Position numbers and translations under genes: made by a program. DNA of 64,000 bases from an uncultured Clostridia bacterium (GTDB lineage Bacteria; Bacillota; Clostridia; TANB77; CAG-508): positions 11,694 to 75,693 of the forward strand of contig CAKPIA010000007.1 in the NCBI GenBank assembly GCA_934162205.1, given 5' to 3'. The notes under the pieces were generated by a model, which saw nothing but the letters and a program-made list of their open reading frames with translations, was not told the DNA's origin and ran no database searches. Positions 27,711 through 36,570 of this stretch are shown piece after piece (position 1 is the first letter of the stretch; the number at the start of each line of letters is the position of its first letter).

Positions 27711-27844
27711 AAGCTTCTATATATTGTTTTTTATGCCTTGTTGTCGCAGCCCTCGGAATCCTTCGGGAAGGCTGCTCCATTCGCCCTTCGCTTACGCTTC
27801 GGTTGATCGCTACGCGGCTATTACAAAACAATATATAGAAGCTT
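27711..27844. repeat. GC-rich insert bounded by 20-bp perfect inverted repeats
   Basis: Arms at 27711-27730 and 27825-27844 are perfect 20-bp inverted copies. The 94 nt between them are about 56% G+C, against roughly 25% around, and are full of CTTCG/CGAAG-like and GCAGCC/GGCTGC self-pairing strings. No ORF fits. It could be a small non-autonomous (MITE-like) element, a structured RNA, or a terminator whose loop has received foreign sequence. No clear target-site duplication is seen. Confidence 0.7.
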
Positions 27845-27884
27845 CATAATATATGCAAATTTTTTGCATTTATCTATTTTATAT

Positions 27885-27914
27885 TAAAGAAGTGGTCTTA
27901 TTCAGACCACTTCT
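27885..27914. terminator. Hairpin spanning the stop codon of the 27898 gene
   Basis: AAAGAAGTGGTCT and AGACCACTTCTTT pair around a 5-nt loop that contains the TAA stop codon of the minus-strand gene. It is followed by a modest T-rich tract on the minus strand. It is unusual in that the terminator stem is partly coding. Confidence 0.6.
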
Positions 27915-28152
27915 TTAAGAAATTTTGCAATTCCATAATTCCAATAACAAACGGAGTTTGCTTAGAATTATTTATTAGAATTAGATAATCTAAAAACTTT
28001 TTTAGTTCATCAAATCCTTCAGGAGATAGATTATCAAACTCTCCTGAGCAAATTAATTGTCCTCTTTCGTCATAAAAAAATGCTTTAGTTTTATCACCTT
28101 TACCCTTTTCTATAACTCTAAAGAGTCTGTAATTTGTTGGAGCAATTATCAT
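27898..28152 (-). CDS. Small conserved-looking protein of unknown function
   Basis: An 84-residue soluble protein (MIIAPTNYRLFRVI at the start), with a central beta-rich half and a helical C-terminus ending LKKWSE. I chose the ATG at 28152, 6 nt behind AAGGAGG; an upstream in-frame start would place that site inside the gene. It is a single gene between glyS and the GC-rich insert. I do not recognise the family. Confidence 0.65.
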   Translation of the reverse strand: MIIAPTNYRLFRVIEKGKGDKTKAFFYDERGQLICSGEFDNLSPEGFDELKKFLDYLILINNSKQTPFVIGIMELQNFLKKWSE

Positions 28153-28226
28153 AATCATCCTCCTTGACAATAATTTATATGTTTTATTTTACCATATAAA
28201 TTATTAAAAGTCTAGCAAATGATTAA

Positions 28227-29609
28227 TTAGAATTCTATTCTTTCATTTATCCATTTTTCTAATTCATCAATATTTAATCTTATTTGTTCCATTGTATCTC
28301 TATCTCTTATTGTTACACAATTATCTTCTAATGTATCAAAATCAACAGTTACACAATATGGTGTTCCTATTTCATCTTCTCTTCTGTAACGTTTTCCTAT
28401 ACTTCCAGCTTCATCATAATCACACATAAATTTCTTAGAAAGTTTTGAATATACTTCTTCTGCTTTTTCTGATAATTTTTTAGAAAGTGGTAATACAGCA
28501 ACTTTATATGGTGCTAGTGCTGGATGTAAATGTAAAACTGTTCTTACATCACCTTCTGAAATTTCTTCTTCATCATATGCATTACATAAAAATGCTAATG
28601 CAACTCTATCTGCACCTAAAGATGGTTCTATAACATATGGTATATATTTTTCGTTTGTTTCTGGATCTTGGTATGTTAAATCTTGTTTAGAATGTTCCAT
28701 ATGTTGTGTTAAATCGTAATTTGTTCTATCAGCAATTCCCCATAATTCTCCCCATCCAAATGGGAATGCAAATTCTATATCTGTTGTTGCAGCACTATAA
28801 AATACTAATTCTTCTGGCGAATGATCTCTTAAACGAATATTTTCTTCTTTCATTCCTAAATCTAGTAACCAATTTTTACAATAATCTTTCCAATATTTAT
28901 GCCATTCTAAATCAGTTCCTGGTTTACAGAAGAATTCCAATTCCATCTGTTCAAATTCTCTTGTTCTAAATGTAAAGTTTCCAGGTGTTATTTCATTTCT
29001 AAATGCTTTTCCTATTTGAGCTATACCCATTGGCATTTTCTTTCTTGATGTTCTTAGAACATTTTTAAAATCAACAAATATACCCTGAGCTGTTTCTGGT
29101 CTTAAATATAACTCAGATGTTTTATCTTCTGTAACTCCTTGAAATGTTTTAAACATTAAATTAAATTTTCTTATGTCTGTAAAATTTGTTTTTCCACATT
29201 TTGGACAAGGAATTTTGTTTTCATTTATAAAATTAATTAATTCTTCTGATGTCATACCATCTGCTATCATATCTTTTCCTTGATCATGTGCCCATTCTTC
29301 AATTAATTTATCTGCTCTATGTCTTGTTTTACATTCCTTACAATCTATTAATGGATCTGAAAATCCACCAACATGCCCTGATGCTACCCAAGTTTCTGGA
29401 TTCATTATAATTGCAGCATCTAATCCTACTATATCTTTTTGTTCTTGAATAAATTTTTTTCTCCATAAATTTTTAATATTATTTTTTAATTCATTTCCTA
29501 AAGGTCCATAATCCCAAGAATTAGCTAATCCTCCATATATCTCAGATCCTGGATATATATACCCCCTATTCTTACAAAGTGAAACTAAAGTGTCCATTGA
29601 TTTTAACAT
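28227..29609 (-). CDS. glyS: Glycyl-tRNA synthetase (alpha2 type)
   Basis: Charges tRNA-Gly. The 460-residue single-chain class II enzyme (eukaryote/archaea-like homodimer type) carries [18 protein letters not shown] at the start, a short insertion with two Cys pairs ([17 protein letters not shown]) likely to bind zinc, motif 2 around [15 protein letters not shown], and motif 3 in [13 protein letters not shown]. The ATG follows GGAGG. It is controlled by the T-box at 29640-29910. Its supply of Gly-tRNA is of interest because the three +1 frameshift sites regain a GGA codon. Confidence 0.96.
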   Translation of the reverse strand: MLKSMDTLVSLCKNRGYIYPGSEIYGGLANSWDYGPLGNELKNNIKNLWRKKFIQEQKDIVGLDAAIIMNPETWVASGHVGGFSDPLIDCKECKTRHRADKLIEEWAHDQGKDMIADGMTSEELINFINENKIPCPKCGKTNFTDIRKFNLMFKTFQGVTEDKTSELYLRPETAQGIFVDFKNVLRTSRKKMPMGIAQIGKAFRNEITPGNFTFRTREFEQMELEFFCKPGTDLEWHKYWKDYCKNWLLDLGMKEENIRLRDHSPEELVFYSAATTDIEFAFPFGWGELWGIADRTNYDLTQHMEHSKQDLTYQDPETNEKYIPYVIEPSLGADRVALAFLCNAYDEEEISEGDVRTVLHLHPALAPYKVAVLPLSKKLSEKAEEVYSKLSKKFMCDYDEAGSIGKRYRREDEIGTPYCVTVDFDTLEDNCVTIRDRDTMEQIRLNIDELEKWINERIEF

Positions 29610-29639
29610 AAAAATTCCTCCTTTTTTGTTTTATGAAAT

Positions 29640-29910
29640 TTCCTGTGCAAAGTATTTATATTATAAAAAGTTTAAAAAACTTTACTATAATAATCAAAAA
29701 AACTTTCATACCTAGCACTTTTGCTAGGGACGAAAGTTTTATTTCCGCGTTTCCACCCTAATTCTTAGTTTTAAAAAAACTAAGCACCTCAATTTAAATG
29801 TTGCTCCAAAGCTCCCCATACTAATTTATTACTGGTATTTCACCATCACCAGTTCTCTAAAAATAAATTTAATAGTATTTTTTCTTCTTCTACGCAACTT
29901 ATATTTAGCA
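29640..29910 (-). promoter_or_regulatory. T-box leader of glyS
   Basis: On the minus strand the leader contains the T-box core AGGGTGGAAACGCGG (745-759 of 29xxx), a stem I with AGAGA and a distal hairpin (CTGGTGAT...ATACCAG), and a downstream terminator with arms of the type AAAACTTTCGTCCCTAGC / GCTAGGTATGAAAGTTTT followed by T residues (about 29695-29740). It should sense uncharged tRNA-Gly and allow glyS transcription on starvation. I could not fix the specifier codon with confidence. Confidence 0.9.
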
Positions 29911-29913
29911 TAT

Positions 29914-29942
29914 ATTTTATTATCTTTACTCAGAAATGTCAA
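29914..29942 (-). promoter_or_regulatory. Promoter of the glyS T-box transcript
   Basis: On the minus strand TTGACA (29937-29942) and TAAAAT (29914-29919) are spaced by 17 nt. Transcription would start near 29907, at the 5' edge of the T-box fold. Confidence 0.75.
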
Positions 29943-30011
29943 TATTTTTTACAAAAATTATTGCCAAACTAAAAAATATATGCTAATATATTTATGTTGT
30001 TAAAATTTTAT

Positions 30012-30086
30012 AGGGGTATAGTGTCAATGGTAGCACATCGGTCTCCAAAACCGCCTGTGAGGGTTCGAGTCCTTCTACCCCTGCCA
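30012..30086 (+). tRNA. tRNA-Trp (CCA anticodon), CCA end encoded
   Basis: Acceptor arms AGGGGTA and TACCCCT pair perfectly. The anticodon loop CTCCAAA holds anticodon CCA, and the T-arm has GGTTCGAGTCC. The 3' CCA is encoded at 30084-30086. It reads UGG; the window shows no sign that UGA is also read as Trp. Confidence 0.96.
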
Positions 30087-30095
30087 GCAATCATT

Positions 30096-30135
30096 TTTAC
30101 AAAAGGGGTTATCTTTTAGATAATCTCTTTTCTTA
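30096..30135 (+). terminator. Terminator after tRNA-Trp
   Basis: GGTTATCT and AGATAATC pair around a 3-nt loop and are followed by TCTTTTCTT. It lies 10 nt after the tRNA end. Confidence 0.7.
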
Positions 30136-30168
30136 TTCATATTTATATCTATATTTTTAGTTTTTGAG

Positions 30169-30759
30169 GTGATATTTATTCAAAAAATTTTTATTTCTAT
30201 TATTGTTTTTTCAATAATTATTTGTATCTTTTTTATTCCTATTTTTAATAATAGTGAATCTTTTAATTTAAACGAATTTAATCAAATAATTAATTTTGAA
30301 TCCACAGATGGTTTTCTTTGGCCAGCTCCTGGTTACACTCGAATTAATTCATATTTTGGTAAAAGAAATGCTCCTACTTCTGGTGCTTCTACTATTCATA
30401 AAGGAATTGATATTGGTGCTCCACAGGGGAGTAAATTTATTGCAGTAACAGACGCAGATGTTACATTTACAGGATTTCTAGGTGGTGGTGGTTATACTAT
30501 TACAATTACTACTGGAAATATGAAAATTTCTTATTGTCATTGTTCACCAAATTATATTGTAAGAGTTGGTGATAAAGTAAAAAAAGGACAAATTATAGGT
30601 GAAGTTGGTCCAAAAAATGTATATGGAGTTCCTGGAAATACTTATAAAGATTCAAATGGGAATCCCACAAATGGAGCAACTACTGGTCCACACCTTCATT
30701 TTGGAATTAGAGTTAATAATAACTATGTGAATCCTTTAAATTATTATCAAAAACAATAA
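30169..30759 (+). CDS. Membrane-anchored M23 peptidase with unusual start
   Basis: A 196-residue murein peptidase: one N-terminal membrane segment (about 5-25) and a LytM/M23 domain (about 45-196) with IHKGID and HLHFGI holding the zinc ligands. Compared with the EnvC-like genes it lacks a coiled coil. The start is unclear: GTG at 30169 has no ribosome site before it, while AGGTGA (30167-30172) stands 5 nt before ATT at 30178. The arrangement mirrors the DUF368 gene, where AGGTGATTTT precedes ATG, so translation may begin at ATT. It is the plus-strand gene after tRNA-Trp. The domain call is firm. Confidence 0.85.
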   Translation: MIFIQKIFISIIVFSIIICIFFIPIFNNSESFNLNEFNQIINFESTDGFLWPAPGYTRINSYFGKRNAPTSGASTIHKGIDIGAPQGSKFIAVTDADVTFTGFLGGGGYTITITTGNMKISYCHCSPNYIVRVGDKVKKGQIIGEVGPKNVYGVPGNTYKDSNGNPTNGATTGPHLHFGIRVNNNYVNPLNYYQKQ

Positions 30760-30790
30760 AAGTGCTATTTTTACAATAGCACTTTTAAAC
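30756..30790. terminator. Convergent terminator
   Basis: AAGTGCTAT and ATAGCACTT pair around a 7-nt loop with A and T flanks. It separates the plus-strand M23 gene from the minus-strand efp cluster. Confidence 0.85.
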
Positions 30791-30794
30791 TTAA

Positions 30795-31265
30795 TTACAT
30801 ATCATCGTCTTCATCTTCGTCAATTACTGGTCCACATCCATGACAATGTGAACATCCTCCTGCAGAACATCCATCTTCTTCATCTGTCCAATCTAATTCT
30901 ATAATATTATTACAATTTGGACATTTTACTTCTGTTCTTTCGTCATCTTCATCTACAACAAATTCTGCATCACAGTATGGACAAACTATTTCAAAATCAA
31001 ATCCTTCATCAGAATAAATATCTTTTTCTATATTATCTATAATTTGTTCCATTTTTCCCATTTTTGCTTCTAACTGTTGTTGTGTTTGCATAATTTGATT
31101 CATTTTTTCTTCTTTTACATTTATTACTTTTTCCATTTCATCAAGAATTGCTTCGAATAAATGTGGCATTTTTTCTTGAATATATTCTAAATCTTTTTTG
31201 TTTTGAATATTTTTTTCTAAGTCTGTCATAAATTTATTCATTTCTTTTTTTAAGTCTGATATCAT
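30795..31265 (-). CDS. CD1247-type protein with zinc ribbon
   Basis: A 156-residue cytoplasmic protein commonly found downstream of efp in Clostridia. Residues 1-90 are helical and charged. Two CxxC knuckles (CPYCDAEF and CPNCNN) form a zinc ribbon. The tail is rich in Cys/His/Gly (CSAGGCSHCHGCG) and ends in Asp/Glu. It starts with ATG behind AAAGGTG, 12 nt after efp. The function is not established; metal or nucleic-acid binding is likely from the motifs. Confidence 0.8.
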   Translation of the reverse strand: MISDLKKEMNKFMTDLEKNIQNKKDLEYIQEKMPHLFEAILDEMEKVINVKEEKMNQIMQTQQQLEAKMGKMEQIIDNIEKDIYSDEGFDFEIVCPYCDAEFVVDEDDERTEVKCPNCNNIIELDWTDEEDGCSAGGCSHCHGCGPVIDEDEDDDM

Positions 31266-31277
31266 ATTATCACCTTT

Positions 31278-31844
31278 CTAAACTCTTTCCATGTATTCAC
31301 ATGTTCTTGTATCAATTCTTAATACATCACCAATGTTTATAAACATAGGAACTTGTAATTCTAATCCTGTTTCTAATGTTGCAGGTTTTCCAGATGTTGT
31401 TGTTGTATTTCCTGCAAATCCTGGTTCTGTATATGTAACTTCTAATTCAACAAATGTTGGTGGTTCTACTGCAAATACTTTTCCTTTAAAAGAAAGTATT
31501 GTAACTTCTGTATTTTCTTTTAAATATTTTAAACAATCACCTAATTGTTCTTCATTTAATGGTGTTTGTTCATATGTTGTATTATCCATAAAATAATATA
31601 ATCCACCATCATTATATAAGTATTGCATTACTTGTTTTTCTATTTCTGCTCCTGGGAATTTGTCTGATGGGTTAAAAGTTTTTTCTAAAACTGCCCCTGT
31701 TATTACATTTTTTAATTTTGTTCTAACAAATGCTGCTCCTTTTCCTGGTTTTACGTGTTGAAATTCAACTACTCTATAAACATTTCCATCCATTTCAAAT
31801 GTTGTTCCATTTCTAAAATCTCCTGCTGAATATACTGCTGCCAT
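31278..31844 (-). CDS. efp: Translation elongation factor P
   Basis: Relieves ribosome stalling at consecutive prolines. The 188-residue protein has the three EF-P beta-barrel domains, with [20 protein letters not shown] in domain I; the lysine in PGKGAAF is the tip residue that some bacteria modify. No modifying enzyme (epmA, ymfI) is seen nearby. The ATG follows AAAGGGG. It lies between the M24 peptidase and the CD1247-type gene, the usual clostridial order. Confidence 0.97.
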   Translation of the reverse strand: MAAVYSAGDFRNGTTFEMDGNVYRVVEFQHVKPGKGAAFVRTKLKNVITGAVLEKTFNPSDKFPGAEIEKQVMQYLYNDGGLYYFMDNTTYEQTPLNEEQLGDCLKYLKENTEVTILSFKGKVFAVEPPTFVELEVTYTEPGFAGNTTTTSGKPATLETGLELQVPMFINIGDVLRIDTRTCEYMERV

Positions 31845-31918
31845 ATTATTACCCCTTTCAAAATTTATTTAAACTTTATTTATTTTACACTATTTTTCTA
31901 CTAAAATCAATACTTACA

Positions 31919-32977
31919 TTATATTATAATATAATTTTTCTCAGATTTTGTTAAATTTATACAACCAAATTTTGTTATTAATACTGTATCTTCTATTCTT
32001 ACACCGAATTTTCCTGGTAAATATATTCCAGGTTCATCTGTTACAACCATATTTTCTTTTAATTGATTATCATTTCTATAACTTATAAATGGTCTTTCGT
32101 GTATTTCTAATCCAACTCCATGTCCTAAACTATGAATCAAATCAAAATTATGCAATCTAAAATCATTTTCAACCATTTTAGTTAATAATCTTATATTTTC
32201 TCCGTCTTTCATTTGATCCAATGTTTGAGTTTGATTTTTTAAAACTAAATCATAAACTGGTTTTACATATTCTGGTACACTTCCTACAAATATTGTTCTT
32301 GTCATATCTGAGCAATATCCATTATATTTGCATCCCATATCAATTGTAATTATATCTTGCTCTAGTATTTTTCTATCTGTAGGTACTGCATGTGGTTTAG
32401 ATGAATTTTCTCCAGATGCTACTATTGTATCAAAAGATAATCCATCTGAATTAGTATTGTAGAATTCATCAATTTCTTTTGCTATTTGTTTTTCTGTCAT
32501 ACCTGGTTTTATAAAATCTAACAAATGTGAAAAACATTTATCTGTAATTTCGCATGCTGTTGTTATATTTTTTATTTCATCATCATCTTTTATTGCTCTT
32601 TGTTTTTCTATAATATTTTCTGTTTCTACAAAATTATTTATTTTAAATTTATGCATATACTCTTTATACTTTGCATATGTAACATAGTTTTCCTCAAAAC
32701 CAACATTTTCACAAAACATAAAGAAATTTTCATAATCATCTTTTGAAACATCTGTTATATTATAAACTATTATTTCATCTTCTATTGTTAATATACTATG
32801 AACTGCTTCTACATATCTTCCATCTGTAATATATACATTTTCTTTTCTTGTTACTAATAATATTCCTTCTGCATCTATGTTTGTCAAATATTTTATATTT
32901 ATAGGATTAGAAACTATTATTCCTTGTAAATCTAAACTTGCCATTATATTTCTAAGCCATTGTATTTTTTGATTCAT
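31919..32977 (-). CDS. M24B aminopeptidase (Xaa-Pro type)
   Basis: A creatinase-fold metallopeptidase that removes an N-terminal residue before proline. The 352-residue protein has an N-terminal creatinase domain (about 1-125) and a catalytic domain (about 130-350). Metal ligands are seen in TIDMGCKYNGYCSDMTRT (two Asp), SLGHGVGLEIHE (His), DEPGIYL (Glu) and VRIED (Glu). The ATG follows AGAGGTG. It stands directly upstream of efp, a conserved pairing that links proline-peptide turnover with proline translation. Confidence 0.93.
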   Translation of the reverse strand: MNQKIQWLRNIMASLDLQGIIVSNPINIKYLTNIDAEGILLVTRKENVYITDGRYVEAVHSILTIEDEIIVYNITDVSKDDYENFFMFCENVGFEENYVTYAKYKEYMHKFKINNFVETENIIEKQRAIKDDDEIKNITTACEITDKCFSHLLDFIKPGMTEKQIAKEIDEFYNTNSDGLSFDTIVASGENSSKPHAVPTDRKILEQDIITIDMGCKYNGYCSDMTRTIFVGSVPEYVKPVYDLVLKNQTQTLDQMKDGENIRLLTKMVENDFRLHNFDLIHSLGHGVGLEIHERPFISYRNDNQLKENMVVTDEPGIYLPGKFGVRIEDTVLITKFGCINLTKSEKNYIII

Positions 32978-32991
32978 ATATTACACCTCTT

Positions 32992-33744
32992 TTATCCTTT
33001 ATATAATCCCAATGTAAATATTTTCATTAATATTACTAATATTGTGTTATATGGTACAAACATCGCTATAAATGTACTTAAGACTATAAATGGTCCAAAT
33101 GGTATGTACTCATCAGATTTTTTTATTCTTGTAACTAATAATATTATACTTAAAATTGCTCCTATTAAAAATGACATTAACGCTATAATTATTATTTCAG
33201 AAAGTCCAAACCACAATCCTAAACATCCCATTAATTTAACATCACCAAATCCCATTGCTTCTTTTCCATAGACTAATCCTCCAAGTAATGTAATTAATAA
33301 AAATATTCCTGCTCCTGCAACCATTCCTAATATCATATTTATTGAAATTGCAATATTAGATAATCCATATATAAATGCAAATACTAATCCAATTTCAAAC
33401 ATTGTTAGTGTTAATCTATTTGGTATTATTTGATGCTTGTAATCTATAACAAATATTGATAATAATATTGGAGTTAATATGTAATATTTTATTAAATCTA
33501 GATTTGCAATAAATGTATCTTTTATTCCAAAAATATATAATATAACAACATATAATATTGCATTAATTAACATCATTAAATAATTTAATTTGTAATCTCT
33601 TTTATACTCCTTAAATATTTCTTTAGAAAAAACTTTCTTGTAATCCGGTAGGCGCTTTATCATCCAGTCAACAAATTGTCCCATTAATAATCCCAATATT
33701 ATTGCAAATACATACCAATATATGTGTACATCATTAAAATACAT
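32992..33744 (-). CDS. Prepilin peptidase (A24 type)
   Basis: An integral membrane aspartyl protease that cleaves type IV prepilin-like leaders. It has seven to eight hydrophobic segments in 250 residues. The two catalytic aspartates are in VIDYKHQIIPNRL and MGFGDVKLMGC. The N-terminal cytoplasmic methylase domain of classical PilD, with its Cys tetrad, is missing, so methylation is not expected. Likely substrates in this window are the pseudopilin-like proteins at 34851 and 42427. The ATG follows AAAGGAG. Confidence 0.9.
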   Translation of the reverse strand: MYFNDVHIYWYVFAIILGLLMGQFVDWMIKRLPDYKKVFSKEIFKEYKRDYKLNYLMMLINAILYVVILYIFGIKDTFIANLDLIKYYILTPILLSIFVIDYKHQIIPNRLTLTMFEIGLVFAFIYGLSNIAISINMILGMVAGAGIFLLITLLGGLVYGKEAMGFGDVKLMGCLGLWFGLSEIIIIALMSFLIGAILSIILLVTRIKKSDEYIPFGPFIVLSTFIAMFVPYNTILVILMKIFTLGLYKG

Positions 33745-33745
33745 T

Positions 33746-34249
33746 TTATTTTTCTCCTTTGTTTTCCTTTTTTATTTTATTTTTTATTTTATCTTCTATT
33801 GGTCTTTTCCAAGCTGTAAACCAAAAGTCTTTTTGAATAATTGGATCAACTAATATTGTATACATTTTGCATCTATTTCCACCAATTACATCTGTAAATA
33901 TTTGATCTCCAACTACTCCAATGTTTTCTGGTTTTATATTTAATATTTTTTGTATCTTTAAAAATCCTTTTTTAAATGGCTTTTTTGCAAAATATTCATA
34001 TGGAACTTCTAATTTTTCTGCTACATTTTTTACTTTTTCTTTTTTATTAGAATTAGATAAAATGTATAATTTTATTCCATCTTTTTTTAGTGTTTCAGCC
34101 CATTGTATTGTTTCTTTTTCTAAATTTTTATAATAATCTATTAAAGTATTATCAACATCTAATATTAAAGCTTCTATATTATTTTGTTTTAAAAAATCTA
34201 TTGTTATTTCTCTTACATTTTTTAAGTAAGCTTTTGGATATATTGTCAT
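33746..34249 (-). CDS. YqeG-family HAD-IIIA phosphatase
   Basis: A HAD-superfamily hydrolase of the YqeG group (167 aa). The nucleophile motif is ALILDVDNTLIDY, motif II is LYILSNS, and GVVGDQIFTDVIGGNR carries the late acidic residues. It probably acts on a phosphate ester linked to phosphatidylglycerophosphate or cofactor metabolism; the substrate is not set by sequence. I chose the ATG at 34249 behind GGAGG; an upstream in-frame start would contain that site. It ends 1 nt before the prepilin peptidase gene. Confidence 0.9.
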   Translation of the reverse strand: MTIYPKAYLKNVREITIDFLKQNNIEALILDVDNTLIDYYKNLEKETIQWAETLKKDGIKLYILSNSNKKEKVKNVAEKLEVPYEYFAKKPFKKGFLKIQKILNIKPENIGVVGDQIFTDVIGGNRCKMYTILVDPIIQKDFWFTAWKRPIEDKIKNKIKKENKGEK

Positions 34250-34305
34250 TAATTTCCTCCATATATTTTTTGACACTTATATATTAACAATATGAGATTT
34301 ATTTG

Positions 34306-34380
34306 TCAAATATAATTTTCTAATTTTTCAGCTGTTACTTCCCAATTGACCATCTGCGGAGCATCTTTTTTTGCTCTTTT
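34306..34380 (-). pseudogene. Short coding remnant (copy A)
   Basis: A minus-strand open frame of about 24 codons ending at 34306 reads KRAKKDAPQMVNWEVTAEK and then LENYI before a stop. It has a TAA just upstream and no start or ribosome site. Its WEVTAEKLEN string resembles EVT-VTVEELEN in the remnant at 34632, so the two may derive from one gene family. I see no other gene in 34250-34550. Confidence 0.3.
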
Positions 34381-34550
34381 TTAAACTAATGAGTATTATA
34401 ACAAAAAAATCGTTTCAAATCGAAAATAACGATAAATAAAGCAATTTTTTTATAGAAGCGTAAGTGATTTTATATATTTTTAAAATTAATAATATATTAA
34501 ATTTATTAATGCTCAAATTTTTTGAGTGCAAATGTCTGTGGGCACACAAA

Positions 34551-34610
34551 AAGCTAGCAACAAAAACCTATATTTCTATAGTTTTTATTGCTAGCTTCTT
34601 ATTTATTTTT
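34551..34610. terminator. Long hairpin terminator in the remnant region
   Basis: AAGCTAGCAA-AAAAAC and GTTTTT-TTGCTAGCTT form a stem of about 17 bp with one mismatch around a loop that itself can pair (CTATA/TATAG). A long T-rich tract follows on the plus strand. On the minus strand it follows the remnant at 34632. Confidence 0.7.
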
Positions 34611-34631
34611 ATTATTTTTTTACTTACTAAA

Positions 34632-34826
34632 CTACTTGTCAATATCACTTTTCATATTTTCCAATTCTTCCACAGTTACTCATGTCACTTCTTCTATTTT
34701 TCCATTCTCACTATGATGAACCATAGCCATTGTTCTAATTACGAGAACTCTTATTGATTTTTTAGTATTTTTAAGATTTTTATATAATTTGTAAATCGGT
34801 ATATTTTTATCAAAAACCACGTTTAA
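34632..34826 (-). pseudogene. Decayed protein-coding remnant (copy B)
   Basis: A minus-strand frame reads VVFDKNIPIYKLYKNLKN, then KSIRVLVIRTMAMVHHSENG and KIEEVT, then a TGA (34680-34682), then VTVEELENMKSDIDK and a TAG stop. The composition is that of a real protein, but there is no start codon or ribosome site, and the in-frame TGA breaks it. No other gene here uses TGA as sense, so this is decay rather than recoding. I do not recognise the family. Confidence 0.4.
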
Positions 34827-34850
34827 TTAACAGATTTGACAGATTTGATT

Positions 34851-35708
34851 TTACTCTGTATTTTTAGTGTATTCTAAAACTATATATCTAACAACACTAT
34901 ATTCTTTTTTTTCATAACACCAAATTTGTAAATTACCATTTTCATCTAATTTTAATAAGTTATCTCCTATATCTCTTATCGCTCCTTCATCAGATATAAA
35001 TTTATGATCTATCAATTTATCACTGTTAATAATATTTGTCTTATATATCGTTGTCCATTTATTTAACGTTTCTAGAAAATACGTATCAACACCTAAATCA
35101 AAACATTTTCTATAAATATTCTTACCATCTATCCATTTTCCAACTACTTGTTCTTCTGTTAAATAATTTTCATTTGTAGTAGTATTATTTGAATTATTTT
35201 CTAATGCTGTTAATCTATTTATAACAGAATCATATTGATTTTTAGTTAATGTCACTATTTCATCTTTATTATTATCTGCAACTTTTATTCCATCTATACT
35301 TGCTAATTGTAAAGAATCATTTATTTCGAATTCATAAGGATACTCTTTTAATTTTGTATATATAGACGATAAATTTGTTGTATCTATTCTATTTAAACTT
35401 GCATGTGTTTTACTTTGGGTTAGTACATACTCCATATCACTATCTTCAACTAATTTATCTGCTAAAAATTGTAAGTTTGGTAATGTTTTATTTTCAGTAT
35501 AATTGGCGATTTGTATACTTGTTATTTTTAAATTCATTACTTCTTTTGCTGTTTGCTTTAGATTTTCTTCTTTTGCTTCTTCTGATTTTGTTATTATTCC
35601 AGTATCCCCAACAACCAATTTTATACTTACTCCTGCTAATATTAATAAGATAATTATTGTTATTACTAATGCAATTAATGTAATGCCTTTAGTTTGTTTG
35701 CTTTTCAT
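34851..35708 (-). CDS. Pseudopilin-like protein with prepilin leader (1)
   Basis: A 285-residue protein with a type IV prepilin-like leader: basic MKSKQTKG, then ITLIALVITIIILLILAG as the membrane helix. Cleavage after G8 by the prepilin peptidase at 32992 is expected. Position 5 of the mature chain is Ala, not the Glu typical of pilins. The extracytoplasmic part includes a short coiled coil and a C-terminal beta-rich region without a known domain. I chose the ATG at 35708, 9 nt behind AAAGGAG. No pilus assembly ATPase is nearby, so it may act as a single surface protein. Confidence 0.82.
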   Translation of the reverse strand: MKSKQTKGITLIALVITIIILLILAGVSIKLVVGDTGIITKSEEAKEENLKQTAKEVMNLKITSIQIANYTENKTLPNLQFLADKLVEDSDMEYVLTQSKTHASLNRIDTTNLSSIYTKLKEYPYEFEINDSLQLASIDGIKVADNNKDEIVTLTKNQYDSVINRLTALENNSNNTTTNENYLTEEQVVGKWIDGKNIYRKCFDLGVDTYFLETLNKWTTIYKTNIINSDKLIDHKFISDEGAIRDIGDNLLKLDENGNLQIWCYEKKEYSVVRYIVLEYTKNTE

Positions 35709-35809
35709 ATTATTTTTCTCCTTTGTATTTCTACTATTTATTTCATTTTTCAAATTTTATACTATTATTTTTTCTTTGACAATACTTTTTATAAAATTTT
35801 TAAATTCAC

Positions 35810-36508
35810 CTATTTACAAAATCTATGTTTTCCTATTGTTACAGTAAGAGGTCTAGACCAAATCCATTTATTTGTTGCAGTTGAAGGATTAAAATAATAA
35901 ATTGCTCCATATGACGGATCCCATCCATTTATTGCATCTTGTGCAGCTTTTAAAGCACTACTGTCTGGAGATAAATTTATTTGTCCATCAGAAACCGCAT
36001 CAAAAGCTCCTTTTTGATATATTACACCAGCAATTGTATTAGGAAAAGAACTACTTTTTACTCTGTTTAATACAACTGCTCCTACTGCAACTTTTCCTGT
36101 ATATGGTTCTCCTCTGGCTTCTCCATGAATTAGTCTTGCTAACAAATTAACATTTGAAGAATTACTTGAAGTTCCAGATGAACTAGAACTATTAGAAGAG
36201 TTATATATTCCCATTGCAGCCAAAGTATTCTTTCCAGCAATTCCATCTACTGTTAATCCATTTTTCTTTTGAAATTTTTTAACAGCAGATACAGTCTGAC
36301 TTCCATAAATTCCATCTACACTTCCACTATAATATCCCCATCTTTTTAATTTTGTTTGTATTTGAGTTACTTCACTTCCTCTTGAACCATATTTAGATAA
36401 TGCTTCTACTGCATTATTTCTAAATAAATAAAGTGATGTACATATTCCTATTAAAATTAGCACAGAAAAAATTATAACTATTTTCTTTTTATTTATATTT
36501 TTTAACAT
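35810..36508 (-). CDS. sleB: SleB-like spore cortex/cell-wall hydrolase
   Basis: A membrane-anchored or secreted hydrolase of the SleB type (232 aa). It has a hydrophobic N-terminus (about 9-30), a peptidoglycan-binding domain (about 40-95, with GSRGSEVTQIQTKLKRWGYY), a Ser/Asn-rich linker, and a Hydrolase_2 domain (about 120-230) with ARLIHGEARGEPYTGKVAVG, in which the Glu is the likely catalytic residue. In spore formers such enzymes break cortex peptidoglycan at germination. The ATG at 36508 follows AAAGGTGG. ypeB, the usual SleB partner, is absent here, so a vegetative wall role cannot be excluded. Confidence 0.87.
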   Translation of the reverse strand: MLKNINKKKIVIIFSVLILIGICTSLYLFRNNAVEALSKYGSRGSEVTQIQTKLKRWGYYSGSVDGIYGSQTVSAVKKFQKKNGLTVDGIAGKNTLAAMGIYNSSNSSSSSGTSSNSSNVNLLARLIHGEARGEPYTGKVAVGAVVLNRVKSSSFPNTIAGVIYQKGAFDAVSDGQINLSPDSSALKAAQDAINGWDPSYGAIYYFNPSTATNKWIWSRPLTVTIGKHRFCK

Positions 36509-36570
36509 AAAACCACCTTTGAATAATTTTATATTTATTTTTATCCAAAAGTGGTTTTTATATACATTAA

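Noticed and set aside
34680..34682. In-frame TGA in a coding-like frame, suggesting TGA as tryptophan
   Set aside because: All intact genes end normally, TGA is used as a stop (miaA), only tRNA-Trp with CCA anticodon is seen, and the frame has no start or ribosome site.
34464..34757. Plus-strand ORF of 97 codons in the gap after yqeG
   Set aside because: It runs through the hairpin terminator, has no ribosome site, and its composition (Phe/Ile/Leu/Tyr) is what AT-rich non-coding sequence gives.
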